From contig JAIEMJ010000031.1 in the NCBI GenBank assembly GCA_019752335.1, forward strand, positions 62,001 through 126,000: a stretch of DNA of 64,000 nt, given 5' to 3'. The DNA comes from Bryobacteraceae bacterium. Its GTDB lineage: Bacteria; Acidobacteriota; Terriglobia; Bryobacterales; Bryobacteraceae. The stretch's first letter is position 1. The number at the start of each line of letters is the position of its first letter. This document shows positions 35,957-45,136 of the stretch, piece after piece. A program made the position numbers and the translations under genes. The notes under the pieces were generated by a model. The model was not told where the DNA came from and did no database searches. It was given only the letters and a program-made list of their open reading frames with translations.

Positions 35957-37240
35957 GTGTTCAAGCGTTGGAGTCAGGCCGTGATGGTCGCGGGTGTGCT
36001 TTTGCTCCCCGTTGCATATGGGCAAGAGAAGAAGGTGAAGGACCAAGCCGAGTTCGACTTGATCCAGTTGGTTCAGAAGGAGCCGGACGCCAAGAAGCGC
36101 GTCGACCTGATCCAGCAGTGGAAGGACAAGTACCCCACCTCGGACTTCAAGAGTGAGCGGCTGCAAGCCATGATCGCCACGCAGCAGGCCGCCGGCAATG
36201 CCGCTGGCATGCGCGACGCCGCCTATGAATTGATCAAGGAAGATCCCAAGAGCATCGCTGGCTATGCGTCGGCGGTCGCGTTGACGGTGAGCATGGGCGA
36301 CAAGAGCCCTGAGGCCTTGGCCAACAGCGAGAAGGCTGCCCAAGGCGCGCTGGAAATGTTGCCGACCTTTACTAAGCCGGCCAACGTGACCGACCCCCAG
36401 TGGGACGCCTATAAGAAAGACGTCCAACTCAACGCCATGAAGGCCCTCGGCTTCATCAAGATGAGCCGCAATGACTATACGGGCGCGGAAGAGGCCTACC
36501 TCAATATCCTGAAGATCATGCCCAACCTGGCCGACGTCTCGCTCAACGCGGCCACTGCCGTCCTGCGCCAGAAGAACGACGCTCGCCAAGCGGTAGCTCT
36601 TTTCCACTACGCACGCGCCGCGAGCTTTACTGGACCCGGCGCGCTGCCCGAGGCTTCCCGCAATCAGGCGATGAGCTTCTTCAAGAAGAACTACGTGATC
36701 CTCCGGGATAACGAAACCAAGATCGACGAATTCATCGCGAAGACGAAGGACTCGGCGATTCCGCCGGCCGACCTGAAGATTGAATCAGTGGCGGAAGAGC
36801 TGAACCGCGAACTTGAAAAGCTGAAGGAGACGAATCCGCAACTGGCCCTCTGGATCCAGGTGAAGAAGGAACTCGTAGGCGCCAATGGCGATGCCTACTT
36901 TAAGGAAAGCGTGCTGGGCACCGGCCTACCCAAGCTCAAGGGCAAAGTAATCAGCCACACGCCAGCGCTCCGGCCGACCAAGGTTGTCCTGGCACTCGAA
37001 AACGACAAGGACGGCGAGATGACCCTGGTCTTCGCCCCCGGCCTCCCTGGCAAGGCTGACCCTGGTACCGAGATCGAGTTCGAAGGCGGCATTCCGAAGG
37101 CCTTCACGAAGGACCCCTTCAACCTCACCGTCGCCGTAGACGCTGGCTCAGTCACCGGTTGGCCGGTGGCCGTTCCCGCCGCCAAGCCCGCCGTTCCGGT
37201 GCGCCCGCGCGTCCCCGTCCCGGCCCCGAAGAAGAAGTAG
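35957..37240 (+). CDS. Secreted TPR-containing protein
   Basis: 427 aa, GTG with AGGAGG about 9 nt upstream, signal peptide about 1-23. Helical repeats over residues 30-270 (DLIQLVQKEPDAKKRVDLIQQW, ALGFIKMSRNDYTGAEEAYLNILKIMPN). A beta-rich C-terminal part follows (about 310-405), then a Pro/Val-rich tail PVRPRVPVPAPKKK. Followed directly by a strong terminator. A secreted scaffold of unknown partner; comparable proteins are frequent in Solibacter. Confidence 0.82.
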   Translation: MFKRWSQAVMVAGVLLLPVAYGQEKKVKDQAEFDLIQLVQKEPDAKKRVDLIQQWKDKYPTSDFKSERLQAMIATQQAAGNAAGMRDAAYELIKEDPKSIAGYASAVALTVSMGDKSPEALANSEKAAQGALEMLPTFTKPANVTDPQWDAYKKDVQLNAMKALGFIKMSRNDYTGAEEAYLNILKIMPNLADVSLNAATAVLRQKNDARQAVALFHYARAASFTGPGALPEASRNQAMSFFKKNYVILRDNETKIDEFIAKTKDSAIPPADLKIESVAEELNRELEKLKETNPQLALWIQVKKELVGANGDAYFKESVLGTGLPKLKGKVISHTPALRPTKVVLALENDKDGEMTLVFAPGLPGKADPGTEIEFEGGIPKAFTKDPFNLTVAVDAGSVTGWPVAVPAAKPAVPVRPRVPVPAPKKK

Positions 37241-37258
37241 TTTCCAGTCAGTCCCAGC

Positions 37259-37288
37259 AAAAAGCCCACCCTACGGGGTGGGCTTTTT
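37259..37288. terminator. Intrinsic terminator after the TPR gene
   Basis: AAAAAGCCCACCC (37259-37271), loop TACG, and the complement ending in a run of six T (to 37289). A 13-bp stem. It lies 18 nt after the TPR stop. Confidence 0.88.
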
Positions 37289-37293
37289 TGTTC

Positions 37294-37380
37294 TGTAGGA
37301 CCGGCCTCCGGCCGGTCCAATGACGGGCCAGGGGGCCCATCCTACACCTAAGGGCTTCAGCCTGTAGTGGACCGGCCTCG
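37294..37380. repeat. Dispersed hairpin repeat (TGTAGGA-CCGGCC type)
   Basis: TGTAGGA (37294-37300) and TCCTACA (37340-37346) enclose a 21-nt palindrome GGACCGGCC-TCC-GGCCGGTCC (37298-37318) and a second GGGCC/GGCCC pair. A partial further copy, TGTAGTGGACCGGCCTCGG, starts at 37363. Similar TGTAGGACGGGCCTCC sequence recurs at 60025-60050 and related tracts at 11.74 kb. REP-like extragenic palindromes are the likely class. Confidence 0.75.
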
Positions 37381-37388
37381 GCAGCCGA

Positions 37389-38323
37389 TTAAAGGACGAC
37401 CTGTTGGCCGATGCTATCGAGCACCACCGGTACCCGCAAGCGCGCCGCCGCCGCTTGAAAACGCTCGATGGGCTCCGTATGTGCCTCGCGGCTCAAACGG
37501 AACGTTTGGTGGTGGACCGGCAGGAAGCGCGCCGCCCCCGCGTCGAGGCCCATCCGCAAAGCCTGTTCCGGCGTGCAATGCGCGTGGATCCAGGGGTTGT
37601 AGGCGCCGATGGGCACGATGGCCAAGTCGATTCCGCGCGAAGTCTTGAGAGCCCGGAAAGCGTCCGTCTCCGCGGTGTCACCCGCGAAGAGCACGCGCCG
37701 GGCGCCGCTGTCGAGCACGTAGCCGTTGTAGCCGCGGTAGGTGTCCGTGCGCAGCCGGGCGCCCCAATGCCGCACTTCGTGGGCGCGGATCTCGAGCGGC
37801 CCCACGCGGACGCTCTCACCCCAACCGAGTTCGGTGACGCGCCGGTACCGGTCCGCGCGAATCAAGTCCGACGTTGACCTTGCCATGATGACTTCCGTCT
37901 TCGGCGACTCCAGCGCCCGCAGCGTGCGCGTGTCCAAATGGTCGAAGTGCGCGTGCGAAAGCAGGATCAGGTCAATCGGCGGCAGCTCTTCCGGAGTGAG
38001 CGCCGCATCCACCAGCCGTTTCATCCCCACCTGCGTGAAGCGCAGATCGACGCCGGCATGCGAATAGAGCAGCGGGTCCGTGATCACGGTAAAGCCGTCG
38101 AGCTTCAGCAGCACGGTGCTGTGGCCCAGCCAAGCCGCGTGCAGTCCGTGGTCCGGCCACAGGCGCGGCGTCGGGCGAAGCTGGGCCGGGGCGATCTTGC
38201 GCTCCCGGTCAGCGATGATCTGGTTCACGAAACCGGGCGCCATGCGGTAGATGGCCGCGCCCGCGGCGCCGAGTCCCGCCAGGCCCGTGCCGCCCAACAG
38301 CATCAGGTTGCGGCGCAGACGCG

Positions 38324-38327
<4 letters not shown>
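37389..38327 (-). CDS. Metallo-beta-lactamase fold hydrolase (UlaG/NAPE-PLD-like)
   Basis: 312 aa from the GTG at 38327, which overlaps the upstream stop (GTGA). The longer frame to 38447 lies inside the sulfite-oxidase-like gene. An N-terminal hydrophobic stretch (NLMLLGGTGLAGLGAAGAAIYRM) suggests a membrane anchor. Metal motif LSHAHFDHLD, plus AAWLGHSTVLLKLDGFTVITDPLL, VLFAGDTAETDAF and LPVHHQTFRL. These match MBL-fold enzymes that act on N-acyl-phospholipid-type or lactone substrates. Translationally coupled to the preceding gene. Confidence 0.88.
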
Positions 38328-38983
<656 letters not shown>

Positions 38984-39055
38984 GAGCACTTCAATGGATG
39001 CCGGGCAGGGAAGTGCGGTTGCAATCATCGTGCCAATCGCCGGGCCGCTGGGCTC

Positions 39056-39095
39056 TCGAAAAAATAATTGAGAACTTTGCCGCGCAAAACAGACT
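39056..39095 (+). promoter_or_regulatory. Second copy of the shared upstream motif
   Basis: TCGAAAAAATAATTGAGA, then TTT.CCG and AAAACA.ACT, aligned over about 38 nt with the copy at 18021-18058, with only a two-A insertion in the A-tract. It lies 16 nt upstream of the ATG at 39111. May be a promoter for that gene. Confidence 0.45.
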
Positions 39096-39110
39096 TACTT
39101 CCGAGAACGC

Positions 39111-39569
39111 ATGAAACACCTTCTTCTTTTATTCGCCTTAATGCCGCTATCCGGCGCTGCTCCCAACCCAGGCGGACGGGTGGAGTACATCGGCGGCACG
39201 CTGGCGGACCTGCCCACCGGCACCGGCGGACGCCTGGAAGTGACGGACGCGTCGCATCTCGTCTTCACCAACAAGCAGAGGAAGCTGGACGTTCCGTATC
39301 CCAGCATCAATCTGCTGGAGTACGGCCAGAAGGCCGATCGCCGATATCTGGCGGCGGTCCTGGTTTCGCCCGTCTTCCTACTCAGCAAGAAACGTGACCA
39401 CTTCCTTACCATCGGCTACGCCGACGCCGAGGGCCACCAGCAGGCGCTGGTGCTCAAGGTGGAGAAGCGTGACCTGCGGCCCGTCCTGGCGTCGCTCGAG
39501 GCGCGCACCGGCTTGCGGGTCACCTTCCAGGACAACGAGGCGCGCAAGGCCGCCTGGGGTTCGAAATGA
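39111..39569 (+). CDS. Secreted hypothetical protein
   Basis: 152 aa, signal peptide about 1-16. One small beta-rich domain: GRVEYIGGTLADLPTGTGGRLEVTD, then LVFTNKQRKLDVPYPSINLLEYGQK, and a helix near VLASLEARTGLRV. No family name known. Its stop overlaps the next gene by 4 nt (ATGA), and a shared regulatory-like motif precedes it. Probably co-expressed with the 178-aa protein downstream. Confidence 0.72.
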   Translation: MKHLLLLFALMPLSGAAPNPGGRVEYIGGTLADLPTGTGGRLEVTDASHLVFTNKQRKLDVPYPSINLLEYGQKADRRYLAAVLVSPVFLLSKKRDHFLTIGYADAEGHQQALVLKVEKRDLRPVLASLEARTGLRVTFQDNEARKAAWGSK

Positions 39570-40102
39570 CGACTCTTCTTCTCAGTCTCACGCTCTTGCA
39601 AGAACCAGGAGCCCTAGCTAAAGTGAAGCGCGTCTACGTCGACAAGCTCACCGTGGGCGAAGGCTCCGAGCAGATTCGCGACCTCTTGCTGAGTGCCGTC
39701 TCGAGCCTCGGCCTCTTTGTCATCACCGAGAACCCTGAACGCGCCGACGCCTTTCTGCGCGGCGGCGCCGAGGATCGCGTCTACCAGGAGACGTTTGACT
39801 TCCGCGACGGCGTCGATGGGCGGGCGCAAATCGGCACCGCCACCGGTACGTCGACCCGCAACGGGAACCGGCGCAGTCTGGGCGTGAGCGTCGGCGAGGA
39901 CGAGAGTGCCCGGCAGACGGAGCGCAAGCACGAGGCCTTTGCCGCGATCAGGCTGGTGGATAAGGACGGAGACGTGCTTTGGTCCACCTTGCAGCAGAGC
40001 GCCGGAACGAAGTTCCGCAACGCCGGCCTGGATTTGGTGCGCAAAGTGGTAGACCAACTCAAGCTCGACGTGATGGCCGCGCGCAAGCCGCCCGGGCCAT
40101 AA
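39566..40102 (+). CDS. Hypothetical protein, possible secreted beta-domain
   Basis: 178 aa, overlapping the previous gene by 4 nt. A short hydrophobic N-terminus (MTTLLLSLTLLQ), then KVKRVYVDKLTVGEGSEQIRDLLLSAVSSLGLFVITENPERADAFLRG as a compact alpha/beta unit. It is reminiscent of the curli-assembly CsgG/LpoB-type nucleating fold in length and pattern, but I cannot establish this. A middle Gly/Thr/Ser-rich segment (GTATGTSTRNGNRR) and a C-terminal helix follow. Confidence 0.68.
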   Translation: MTTLLLSLTLLQEPGALAKVKRVYVDKLTVGEGSEQIRDLLLSAVSSLGLFVITENPERADAFLRGGAEDRVYQETFDFRDGVDGRAQIGTATGTSTRNGNRRSLGVSVGEDESARQTERKHEAFAAIRLVDKDGDVLWSTLQQSAGTKFRNAGLDLVRKVVDQLKLDVMAARKPPGP

Positions 40103-40122
40103 ACGCTGTTAGCATTGGAGTA

Positions 40123-41193
40123 GTGAGTTGCCTGACTCGACGCACCGTCCTCGCCGCTGCGGCCCTTCCGTTACTTGGACAACGCACCGCCCCGAAGGCC
40201 GTCCCGGCCGGCGAACGCCGGCGCTATGCCGACCCCACCACGGAGCACGAAGTCTTCCGGCTTACCGATCCAGCGCATACGAGCATCCTGCCGTCGGAAT
40301 CGGGCCATTGTGTCGCCCGCAACAATTCGGTGCTCTACTGTTCTAACCGGTCCGGCAAGATGCAGGTGCATCGCGTCGACCTCAAGTCTGGCGACCCCAA
40401 GCAGCTCACTGACGCCGCCGCCCTGGAGCCCCGCAGCGTTGCTTTTCTGCCCGACGAACGCACTTTCCTCTACGTCGACGGGCAAACGCTGAAGCGCTCC
40501 GATGGCCGCGACGTCTACGCCGCGCCGAATCCGCTGGAGCCGGGGCTCGCCATCACCGACGACGGCCTGTCTGCCTTCGTCACGGAACGCGCCGGTGCCC
40601 GTTGGCGCCTGATGCAGGTACCGCTGTTGGCCAAGGGCTCGCCGAAGAGTCTGGTAGAGAGCGAGCAACGTTTATCGGGCATCAAGCCGCGCCCCAAGCG
40701 GGCGTCGCTCTTGTATCTGCGCGAAGGCAGCCTGCACCTGGTCACCTTTGAAGGGCAGAGCCGTCAACTGAAAACCGAGGGCCGCATCAACCAGGTGGAA
40801 TGGCAGCCCGATGGCCGTACGGCGATTTATTTGACGCGCTCGCTCGACGAGCGTCCGCAAGCCACCTTGCGCGAAACCGAACCCGATCCGAATTCTGACC
40901 GGCTCTTCTGCCGTACCTCGCAATTTGCTCATTTTGCGCGCAACGCCGACGGCAGCGTCTTTGTAGGCGTCAGTGGCAGTGTGGCCTCACCGCTGGTCCT
41001 GTTGCTGCTGCGTATCACACGGCGCGAATTCCCCCTCTGCGAGCATCGCGCCCAGACGCCCTTGGCTCCGCCGGTGTTCACGCCGAACAGCCAACGCGTG
41101 CTCTTTCAAGGCGACCGCGATGGCCAGCCCGCCCTCTATATGATTGCGCTGGATAAGCTGGTGGAGAAGACCGAAGAGCCGGAGACGCGCTAA
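40123..41193 (+). CDS. WD40-like/PD40 beta-propeller protein, oligogalacturonate-lyase-like
   Basis: 356 aa from the GTG at 40123 (GGAG 3 nt upstream). The longer frame to 39979 runs inside the preceding gene. The N-terminus TRRTVLAAAALPLLG suggests Tat or Sec export. Then ERRRYADPTTEHEVFRLTDPAHTSILPSESG and repeated propeller blades (VLYCSNRSGKMQVHRVDLKSG, LTLEPRS-type turns, RVLFQGDRDGQPALYMIAL). Proteins of this type include oligogalacturonate lyases and TolB-like propellers. The enzymatic residues are not obvious here. Confidence 0.75.
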   Translation: MSCLTRRTVLAAAALPLLGQRTAPKAVPAGERRRYADPTTEHEVFRLTDPAHTSILPSESGHCVARNNSVLYCSNRSGKMQVHRVDLKSGDPKQLTDAAALEPRSVAFLPDERTFLYVDGQTLKRSDGRDVYAAPNPLEPGLAITDDGLSAFVTERAGARWRLMQVPLLAKGSPKSLVESEQRLSGIKPRPKRASLLYLREGSLHLVTFEGQSRQLKTEGRINQVEWQPDGRTAIYLTRSLDERPQATLRETEPDPNSDRLFCRTSQFAHFARNADGSVFVGVSGSVASPLVLLLLRITRREFPLCEHRAQTPLAPPVFTPNSQRVLFQGDRDGQPALYMIALDKLVEKTEEPETR

Positions 41194-42500
41194 GCCCCGA
41201 AAACGCGGGTGAAAATCGCGTCGACGTTGCCCAACTGCCGCTCGTAGGAGAAGGCGTGCGCGAGCTGCGATGGAGACATCAGCGCCTGGATCTCGGGCAA
41301 GGCCTCCAGGGTCGCGCGGAAGTCGCCGTCGGACTCCCAGCAGGCCAGCGCATGCGTCTGTACCAGCTTGTAAGCCAACTCCCGCAGCATCCCCGCGGCT
41401 ACCAGGTCCAGCAGTACTTGTCCCGAGAAGACGAGGCCCTTGGTGGATTCGAGATTCTGCTTCATGCGCGCCGGGAAGACCCGCATTCCCTCCACCAGCC
41501 AAGTCGTCTTCGCCAGCAGGTAGTCGGTGAGGATGCAACTATCGGGCAGGATCACGCGCTCCACCGACGAATGCGAGATATCGCGCTCGTGCCACAGCGG
41601 AATGTTCTCAAAAGCGGCTTGTAGATTCGAGCGCACCACGCGCGCCAGCCCGCAGATCTGCTCGCAGACGATGGGATTCTTCTTGTGCGGCATGGCCGAG
41701 GAGCCCTTCTGGCCCGTGGCGAACGGCTCCATCACCTCGCGGACCTCGGTGCGCTGCAAGTGCCGCACCTCGAGCGCGATCTTTTCCAGCGTCGCGCACA
41801 CCAGCGCCAAGGCGGCGATGTAGGCCGCGTGGAGGTCGCGCGAGAGGACTTGCGAGGAGACCGGCGCGGCGCGCAGTCCGAGCTTGGCGCAGATGCGCTC
41901 CTCGGCTTCCATCGGCAGGTGGGCGAGCGTGCCGACGGCGCCGGAGATCTTGCCCACGCGTGCTTCGTCGGCGGCTTGCGCGAAGCGGGCGCGGTTGCGG
42001 CGGAGTTCGTCGTACCAGAGCGCCAGCTTCAGGCCGAAGGTGATGGGCTCGGCGTGAATGCCGTGCGTGCGGCCGATCTGGACGGCGTGCTGAAACTCGC
42101 GCGCGCGCTTTTCCAGGGCTGCTAACAGCGGATCAATCCCGGCCAGGATCAGCGCGGCGGCCTGCTGCATCTGGCAGGCTTGCGCCGTGTCGACGACATC
42201 GTTCGAGGTCATGCCGAAGTGGAACCAGCGCGAGGCTCCCGCGGCGCCCGCGGCGGCCATCTGCTCGGCGACGGCCGTCGTGAACGCGATCACGTCATGC
42301 CGGGTTTCGCGTTCAATTGCTTCGATGCGCTCGACGCTGAAGCCGGCGTGCGCCTTCAGTTGCGCGACGGCGTCGGCGGGCACTTGCCCCAGTCCGGCGA
42401 GCGTTTCGGACGCGGCCAATTCCACGGCTAGCCATTGCTCGTACTTGTTCTGTTCACTCCAAATGCGGCCCATCTCCGGGCGCGTGTAACGGGAAATCAT
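41190..42500 (-). CDS. purB: Adenylosuccinate lyase
   Basis: 436 aa. Converts adenylosuccinate to AMP and SAICAR to AICAR in purine synthesis. Superfamily signature GSSAMPHKKNP at 266-276, catalytic His in TRHDV (68) and RTHGIHAEP (146), and FHFGMTSNDVVDT near 93-105. Full length for the family. It overlaps the WalJ-like gene stop by 4 nt (42497-42500) and converges on the PD40 gene by 4 nt. Confidence 0.96.
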   Translation of the reverse strand: MISRYTRPEMGRIWSEQNKYEQWLAVELAASETLAGLGQVPADAVAQLKAHAGFSVERIEAIERETRHDVIAFTTAVAEQMAAAGAAGASRWFHFGMTSNDVVDTAQACQMQQAAALILAGIDPLLAALEKRAREFQHAVQIGRTHGIHAEPITFGLKLALWYDELRRNRARFAQAADEARVGKISGAVGTLAHLPMEAEERICAKLGLRAAPVSSQVLSRDLHAAYIAALALVCATLEKIALEVRHLQRTEVREVMEPFATGQKGSSAMPHKKNPIVCEQICGLARVVRSNLQAAFENIPLWHERDISHSSVERVILPDSCILTDYLLAKTTWLVEGMRVFPARMKQNLESTKGLVFSGQVLLDLVAAGMLRELAYKLVQTHALACWESDGDFRATLEALPEIQALMSPSQLAHAFSYERQLGNVDAIFTRVFGA

Positions 42501-43291
42501 AGGTTATAGAGAGGGGACGGCTCGCCGGGTTCGCAAACGGTAAGTTCCGTAAGCAGGGCGCGCTGCTGCAAGGCCTGGGCGGCGATCAGGCGCGCGATCT
42601 CGGGATGATTATTGTGCTCGCTCAAGTGGCCCAGCATCACGGTCTGGGCGCGGGCGGAGAGATGGTCCAGCAGAAACTGCGACGCCACGTCGTTCGAAAG
42701 ATGCCCCTTGCGCGACATCACGCGCTGCTTCACGCTCCAGGGGTACGGGCCCACCTTGAGCATATCGAGGTCGTGGTTCGATTCAAGCAGCAGCAGATCG
42801 ACGTCTTCCAGATGGACTTTGATCGAGTCCGGAATGTAGCCGAGGTCGGTCGCGATGCCCACCTTCGCGCCTTCCCCGACAAACGTAAAGCCCACGGGAT
42901 CGACGGCGTCGTGCGGAATCGTAAAGCTGGTCACCTCAATGTCGCCGATGCGAAAACGCGTGCCGGCCTGGAACTCGGTGACTTCGGGAGGCCCGGCAGC
43001 GCAATTCCAATCGATCATCGGGGCGGTGAGTTTGGTGAGGAACACCGGCACGGCCTGCTTCTTGTCTTTAGCCAATTTGCGGGCCAGGGCGGGCAGTCCG
43101 CTCACGTGGTCAGCGTGCTCGTGGGTGATGAGAATGGCGTCGATGTCGCAAGGGTTTTCGCCGATCGCTTCCAGGCGCGCGTAAGTTTCCTTGGCACTCA
43201 AACCGGCGTCGATGAGCAAGCGTGTGTGTGGCGTCGCGACGAGGGCGCAATTGCCGGAGCTCGAACTGGCCAAAACACAAAACTTCAACAT
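42497..43291 (-). CDS. MBL-fold hydrolase (YycJ/WalJ-like)
   Basis: 264 aa from the ATG at 43291 (MLKFCVLASSSSGNC). A 25-residue upstream extension to 43366 is not family-like. Typical YycJ/WalJ opening SSSSGNCALVATPHTRLLIDAGLSAKE, metal motif ITHEHADHVSG, and VGIATDLGY and MLGHLSEHNNHPE later. WalJ-type proteins are likely 5'-3' exonucleases linked to replication and cell-wall coordination in Firmicutes; this is a broader use of the fold. A good -10 (TACAAT, minus strand, 43314-43319) lies upstream. Translationally coupled to purB. Confidence 0.88.
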   Translation of the reverse strand: MLKFCVLASSSSGNCALVATPHTRLLIDAGLSAKETYARLEAIGENPCDIDAILITHEHADHVSGLPALARKLAKDKKQAVPVFLTKLTAPMIDWNCAAGPPEVTEFQAGTRFRIGDIEVTSFTIPHDAVDPVGFTFVGEGAKVGIATDLGYIPDSIKVHLEDVDLLLLESNHDLDMLKVGPYPWSVKQRVMSRKGHLSNDVASQFLLDHLSARAQTVMLGHLSEHNNHPEIARLIAAQALQQRALLTELTVCEPGEPSPLYNL

Positions 43292-43706
43292 TGTTCTCTT
43301 ATCGGCTCTTTCGATTGTAGCGTCCGGCGGGTGAAAAAGAATCTTCCGGTAGACCTTCCTTTTCATTTTTATTTCAGATAGAATTTCGGACCTGAGTGGA
43401 GAGTGGACGCTCCCTCAAACTTGGATGGGCTTCCGGCTAACGCGGGAAGCCCTTTTTTCGCGCAAATCTCTCGCCAATTCGCCAACAGTTCACCAATTGG
43501 CTCCGAGGAGCCCGCCGCGTCAGCGGCGGGGCAAGTTTCGACGCTTATCCGCGAAAACGCCAATAAATCAGCCATATTCTGCGTAGTGTGGCCCCATCGC
43601 TCACGCGATGGGCTCTCCCGGTTGTGCGAGCCAGACACACTTTTTCTGAGCTTCTAAACGGCGGGGCGTAGGTAGGCCCTACCGCTTGCGCGGTGGTCAG
43701 ACAAGG
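43292..43706. other. Intergenic region with three tetraloop hairpins
   Basis: No convincing gene; two opposing frames of 80-90 codons here lack ribosome sites and family features. It holds three stem-loops with 4-nt loops: CCCGCCGC-GTCA-GCGGCGGG (43511-43530), CCCATCGC-TCAC-GCGATGGG (43593-43612) and CCGC-TTGC-GCGG (43682-43693). They may be REP-like elements or terminators. The WalJ promoter lies at its left end. Confidence 0.6.
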
Positions 43707-45086
43707 CTATTGCCGCTGGAGCAGACGGCTCGCCCAGGCAATAAAGTACTTCATGTTGGACCGGTCCTCGTGGCCGCCGTCGTGTTGGCGCCAGGCGAGT
43801 TCGCCCTCCAATAGCCCGGTGTTGACCGGCGGCATCTTCTCCTTGCCGAGATCGCGCGCCCCTAGCAGCCGGAACACCGGCCCCGCGGCAACCGTCGCCA
43901 TAAAGCTGCCTTCTTGATCGAGCCACAGGGCGTCGCCTTTCTCTGGAATGCCGTAGCTGATGAAGGTAGGCCGCGGTGCGCAGAGGGCGATCAACTGATG
44001 CGCGTCGACGGGAAGGTCGGCCGCGGTCTTGGCGCCGAAGGTGGACTCCGCCGCGCCGTACTTCAGGAAGTTGCCGGCCATCCAATGGTATTCGCCCGCG
44101 CCGGTGAGGTTCTCCACGGCTTCGCCAAAGTTGCGCCGATGCAGCTTGGCGCCGCCTTCGCCGGAGGAGCCGACGAGGGCTAAGGCGAAGCGCGGCTCGA
44201 AGGCCAGGGTCACCAACGCGGCTTTCCCGTAGCGTGATACGCCCTCGATGCCGACGCGCTTGGCGTCGACGGCGGGATCCGTTTCCAAATAATCCAGGCC
44301 GCGCGCCGCGCCCCAGGCCCAGGCGCGCAGGGCGCCCCAGTCGTCGGGCCGGCGGGGCTGCCCACGGTTGACGAGTCCGATGATGCCTTTGGTGAGTCCG
44401 GCGCCGTTGTCGGCTTGAATGGAGCGAGGTACGATCGAGGCGTAGCCCCAGCCGGCCGCGATGAGTTGTTCGGTGGAAGGCGGGTCAGCAAACTGCACGG
44501 GCGGCGGAACTGGCCCTTTGCCGCCCATGCCAGGAAACGTAGGCGGCGGGTCACCGGGGAGCCCGCCGAAGCCGAACATCATCAGCACCGGCACGGGGCC
44601 CTTGGCATTGGCCGGCGTAACGACGGCCATCTGGATGTCGACGGAGAGGGCAGGGAAGGCCGAGTTGTCGACGTGCCCGGTAAGCCGCTTGCCGATGATG
44701 GGAATGCCGGCCAATTCGCGGTTGACCTTCTCGGTGACGGTCCAGGTGACGCGCGGAGTGTTTTTGGGAACGCGGCCGAAGACTTCGCGCTCGAAGTCCT
44801 CGACGATCTCGGGGCGACGGCGAGTCCACCAGGTCCTGGCGTTGGTGACCTTCTTGCCGTTCTTGAGGGTGAGGGGGTCGGGGAGATCGGGGAAGGGGTT
44901 GGCTTTGGCGGGGTCGTAGTTGGCGGCGTTGGGCTCGCCGGCCTTTGCGCGCCCGTTGGGACCGGGCCGTAGGGCCTTGATGCCCAGTTGCGAGAGCATA
45001 TTCTGGTGGTCTTCTGCTGCCGTCCATTCCTTAGGAGAGTCGGCCAGGGCGAGCAGCGTGAAGAGCAGGATCATCGGGGCGATCAT
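43707..45086 (-). CDS. Glucuronoyl esterase-like protein (CE15 family)
   Basis: 459 aa, N-terminal signal about 1-15. Alpha/beta hydrolase of CE15 type: PVPVLMMFGFGG, then WGYASIVPRSIQADNG, and the nucleophile motif G282-V-S284-R-Y-G-K. GSSGEGGAKLHRRNFGE follows, with a carboxylate, then the C-terminal RQHDGGHE with the catalytic-type His439. CE15 enzymes cleave ester bonds between lignin alcohols and 4-O-methylglucuronoyl side chains of xylan. Secreted, and next to a secreted eight-cysteine protein, but no xylanase is nearby. Confidence 0.82.
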   Translation of the reverse strand: MIAPMILLFTLLALADSPKEWTAAEDHQNMLSQLGIKALRPGPNGRAKAGEPNAANYDPAKANPFPDLPDPLTLKNGKKVTNARTWWTRRRPEIVEDFEREVFGRVPKNTPRVTWTVTEKVNRELAGIPIIGKRLTGHVDNSAFPALSVDIQMAVVTPANAKGPVPVLMMFGFGGLPGDPPPTFPGMGGKGPVPPPVQFADPPSTEQLIAAGWGYASIVPRSIQADNGAGLTKGIIGLVNRGQPRRPDDWGALRAWAWGAARGLDYLETDPAVDAKRVGIEGVSRYGKAALVTLAFEPRFALALVGSSGEGGAKLHRRNFGEAVENLTGAGEYHWMAGNFLKYGAAESTFGAKTAADLPVDAHQLIALCAPRPTFISYGIPEKGDALWLDQEGSFMATVAAGPVFRLLGARDLGKEKMPPVNTGLLEGELAWRQHDGGHEDRSNMKYFIAWASRLLQRQ

Positions 45087-45088
45087 AT

Positions 45089-45125
45089 CATCCAGCGGAC
45101 GGGACGGGGGCTCGCCCGCTGGATG
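45089..45125. repeat. 10-bp inverted repeat between two minus-strand genes
   Basis: CATCCAGCGG (45089-45098) and CCGCTGGATG (45116-45125) with a 17-nt spacer, between the 704-aa gene stop and the esterase start. A terminator or stability hairpin, with no T-run visible. Confidence 0.55.
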
Positions 45126-45136
45126 TGGAGGCGGGT

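Noticed and set aside
43369-43638. 89-codon minus-strand frame in the hairpin region
   Set aside because: No ribosome site, no family, and it spans the stem-loops; probably noncoding.
43403-43657. 84-codon plus-strand frame in the hairpin region
   Set aside because: Overlaps the opposing frame and the hairpins, with low-information content and no motif.
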